Source of the DNA: Lojkania enalia
Lineage: Eukaryota > Ascomycota > Dothideomycetes > Pleosporales
Reading direction: 5' to 3'
Assembly: GCA_010094045.1 (NCBI GenBank)
Contig: ML986780.1
Span: forward strand, 1-18,832
Length of the DNA: 18,832 nucleotides
The position numbers were made by a program, and so were the translations under genes. Shown here in pieces: positions 18,161-18,832 of this stretch. Position 1 is the first letter of the stretch; each line of letters begins with the position of its first letter. Under the pieces are notes generated by a model. It was not told the DNA's origin, searched no databases, and worked only from the letters and a program-made list of their open reading frames with translations.

Positions 18161-18832
18161 ATGTAGCTTTTTTTCTATAGAGTATAGAACGGAGTAGATA
18201 TAGTCTTAGTAGACGCTAGTTAGGCGGATGTGGTATTAGTTTGTAGAATAGCAGTAGTGTCCGGAGGATAGTATTATATTATATAAAGGAGGCGTATAGT
18301 TGTAGTAAAACGGACGGTAGAAGGAGTAGACTTCTTTCTTTTTTACTATTATTATGTTACTCTATTTATAGAGTATTTTCGTGTTGTATAATTATATAGG
18401 AAGCTGGATAGAGTAGTTATAGGTTTAGTATAGTTTAGATTTCTGGAACGGATGTAGTTGGAGGGATTTTACTATTATTAAGTTGGTAATACTAATCTAG
18501 CGTATTTAGTAGAAGTAATAGATTTAAATCTAGGGTTTATTATTACTTTAGTAGTATTAGTTATATTATTTTTAGCGTTTATAGTAGTAATATAGAGGGT
18601 TATAGCGCGTTTAGTTGTTTATAGAGCAGTATTATAGAAGAGAGTAGTATAGCAGGATAGGTTGGAATAGAAGGTTAGTAGTATTAGAGAGAGATACAGT
18701 TGCTGGAATATAGGAAAGAATTGGTTGAGGATAGGATGTATAGGTATATTTATATTAAGTATAGGGATGTTTCTAGATAATATTATTAGTATAAGTAGTA
18801 GTATTTGTTTTATATTAGAGTAGAGAGGAGAT
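18161..18832 (+). pseudogene. Type G gene copy 2, partial at window end
   Basis: Begins at the ATG equivalent to 16617 and is colinear to the window edge. The hydrophobic helix is kept at about 18533-18589 (FIITLVVLVILFLAFIVVI). It keeps TGG (18122-18124) where U10 has TAG (16578-16580) just upstream of the ATG. Broken by TAG and TAA as in copy 1. Confidence 0.5.

Larger units (their letters stand above)
17661..18832 (+). repeat. Cassette unit U11 (type G), cut by window end
   Basis: 1172 bp visible, colinear with U10. In the stretches compared, differences are transitions. Confidence 0.9.

Noticed and set aside
588..18832. Transposon array (LTR, Helitron or DNA transposon)
   Set aside because: I saw no terminal inverted repeats, target duplications, transposase or polymerase motifs. 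Shared unit ends are direct repeats only.

Overview
The window looks like subtelomeric, repeat-inactivated DNA of a filamentous ascomycete fungus; this is an inference. The + strand is rich in TA and TAG and almost empty of CA. The copies I compared by eye differ from each other almost only by C/T and G/A changes. Reading frames are broken mostly by TAG, as CAG>TAG or TGG>TAG changes would produce. These are marks of repeat-induced point mutation (RIP). Four gene types carry a 50-56 bp intron with fungal-type GT(A/G)AGT donors and degraded CTAAC-like branch sites. No intact gene longer than about 95 codons is present, and I recognise no rRNA, tRNA, CRISPR or transposase gene.

Layout. Bases 1-548 hold eight 71-bp tandem repeats whose decay fades from left to right. 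Bases 549-590 are seven GGGTAA/GGGTTA-like hexamers. From 588 to the window end run twelve head-to-tail units (U0-U11, the last cut by the edge). Complete units are all 1541-1563 bp long although their interiors differ. Each starts with TTCCTTTA(G/A)TATA, then carries a TATA-box-like site, a short hairpin, one + strand gene, and copies of a short 3' repeat. The order by gene type is A, B B B, C C, D, E E, F, G G.

Genes. Types A, C, E and F are divergent paralogues ('family 1') with an F-box-like start (LPxEL-like), a conserved phase-1 intron, a Gln-rich segment and a C-terminal GITDA(V/I)-like motif. Type B is an unrelated protein of about 380 residues with a basic N-terminus. Type D is an unrecognised protein of about 320 residues. 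Type G is probably a membrane protein. The short 3' repeat can be read in the gene frame in types A-F as K-x-L-(G/R)-R-(L/V)-Y. Unrelated proteins may therefore share a C-terminal tail.

Interpretation. The array is best described as single-gene cassettes with common promoter-leader and tail modules and nearly fixed length. Two readings remain open: a subtelomeric gene family that exchanges cassettes through shared flanks, or a concatemer of a multi-segment DNA element with a size limit. The copies here appear dead, so any active version would be elsewhere.
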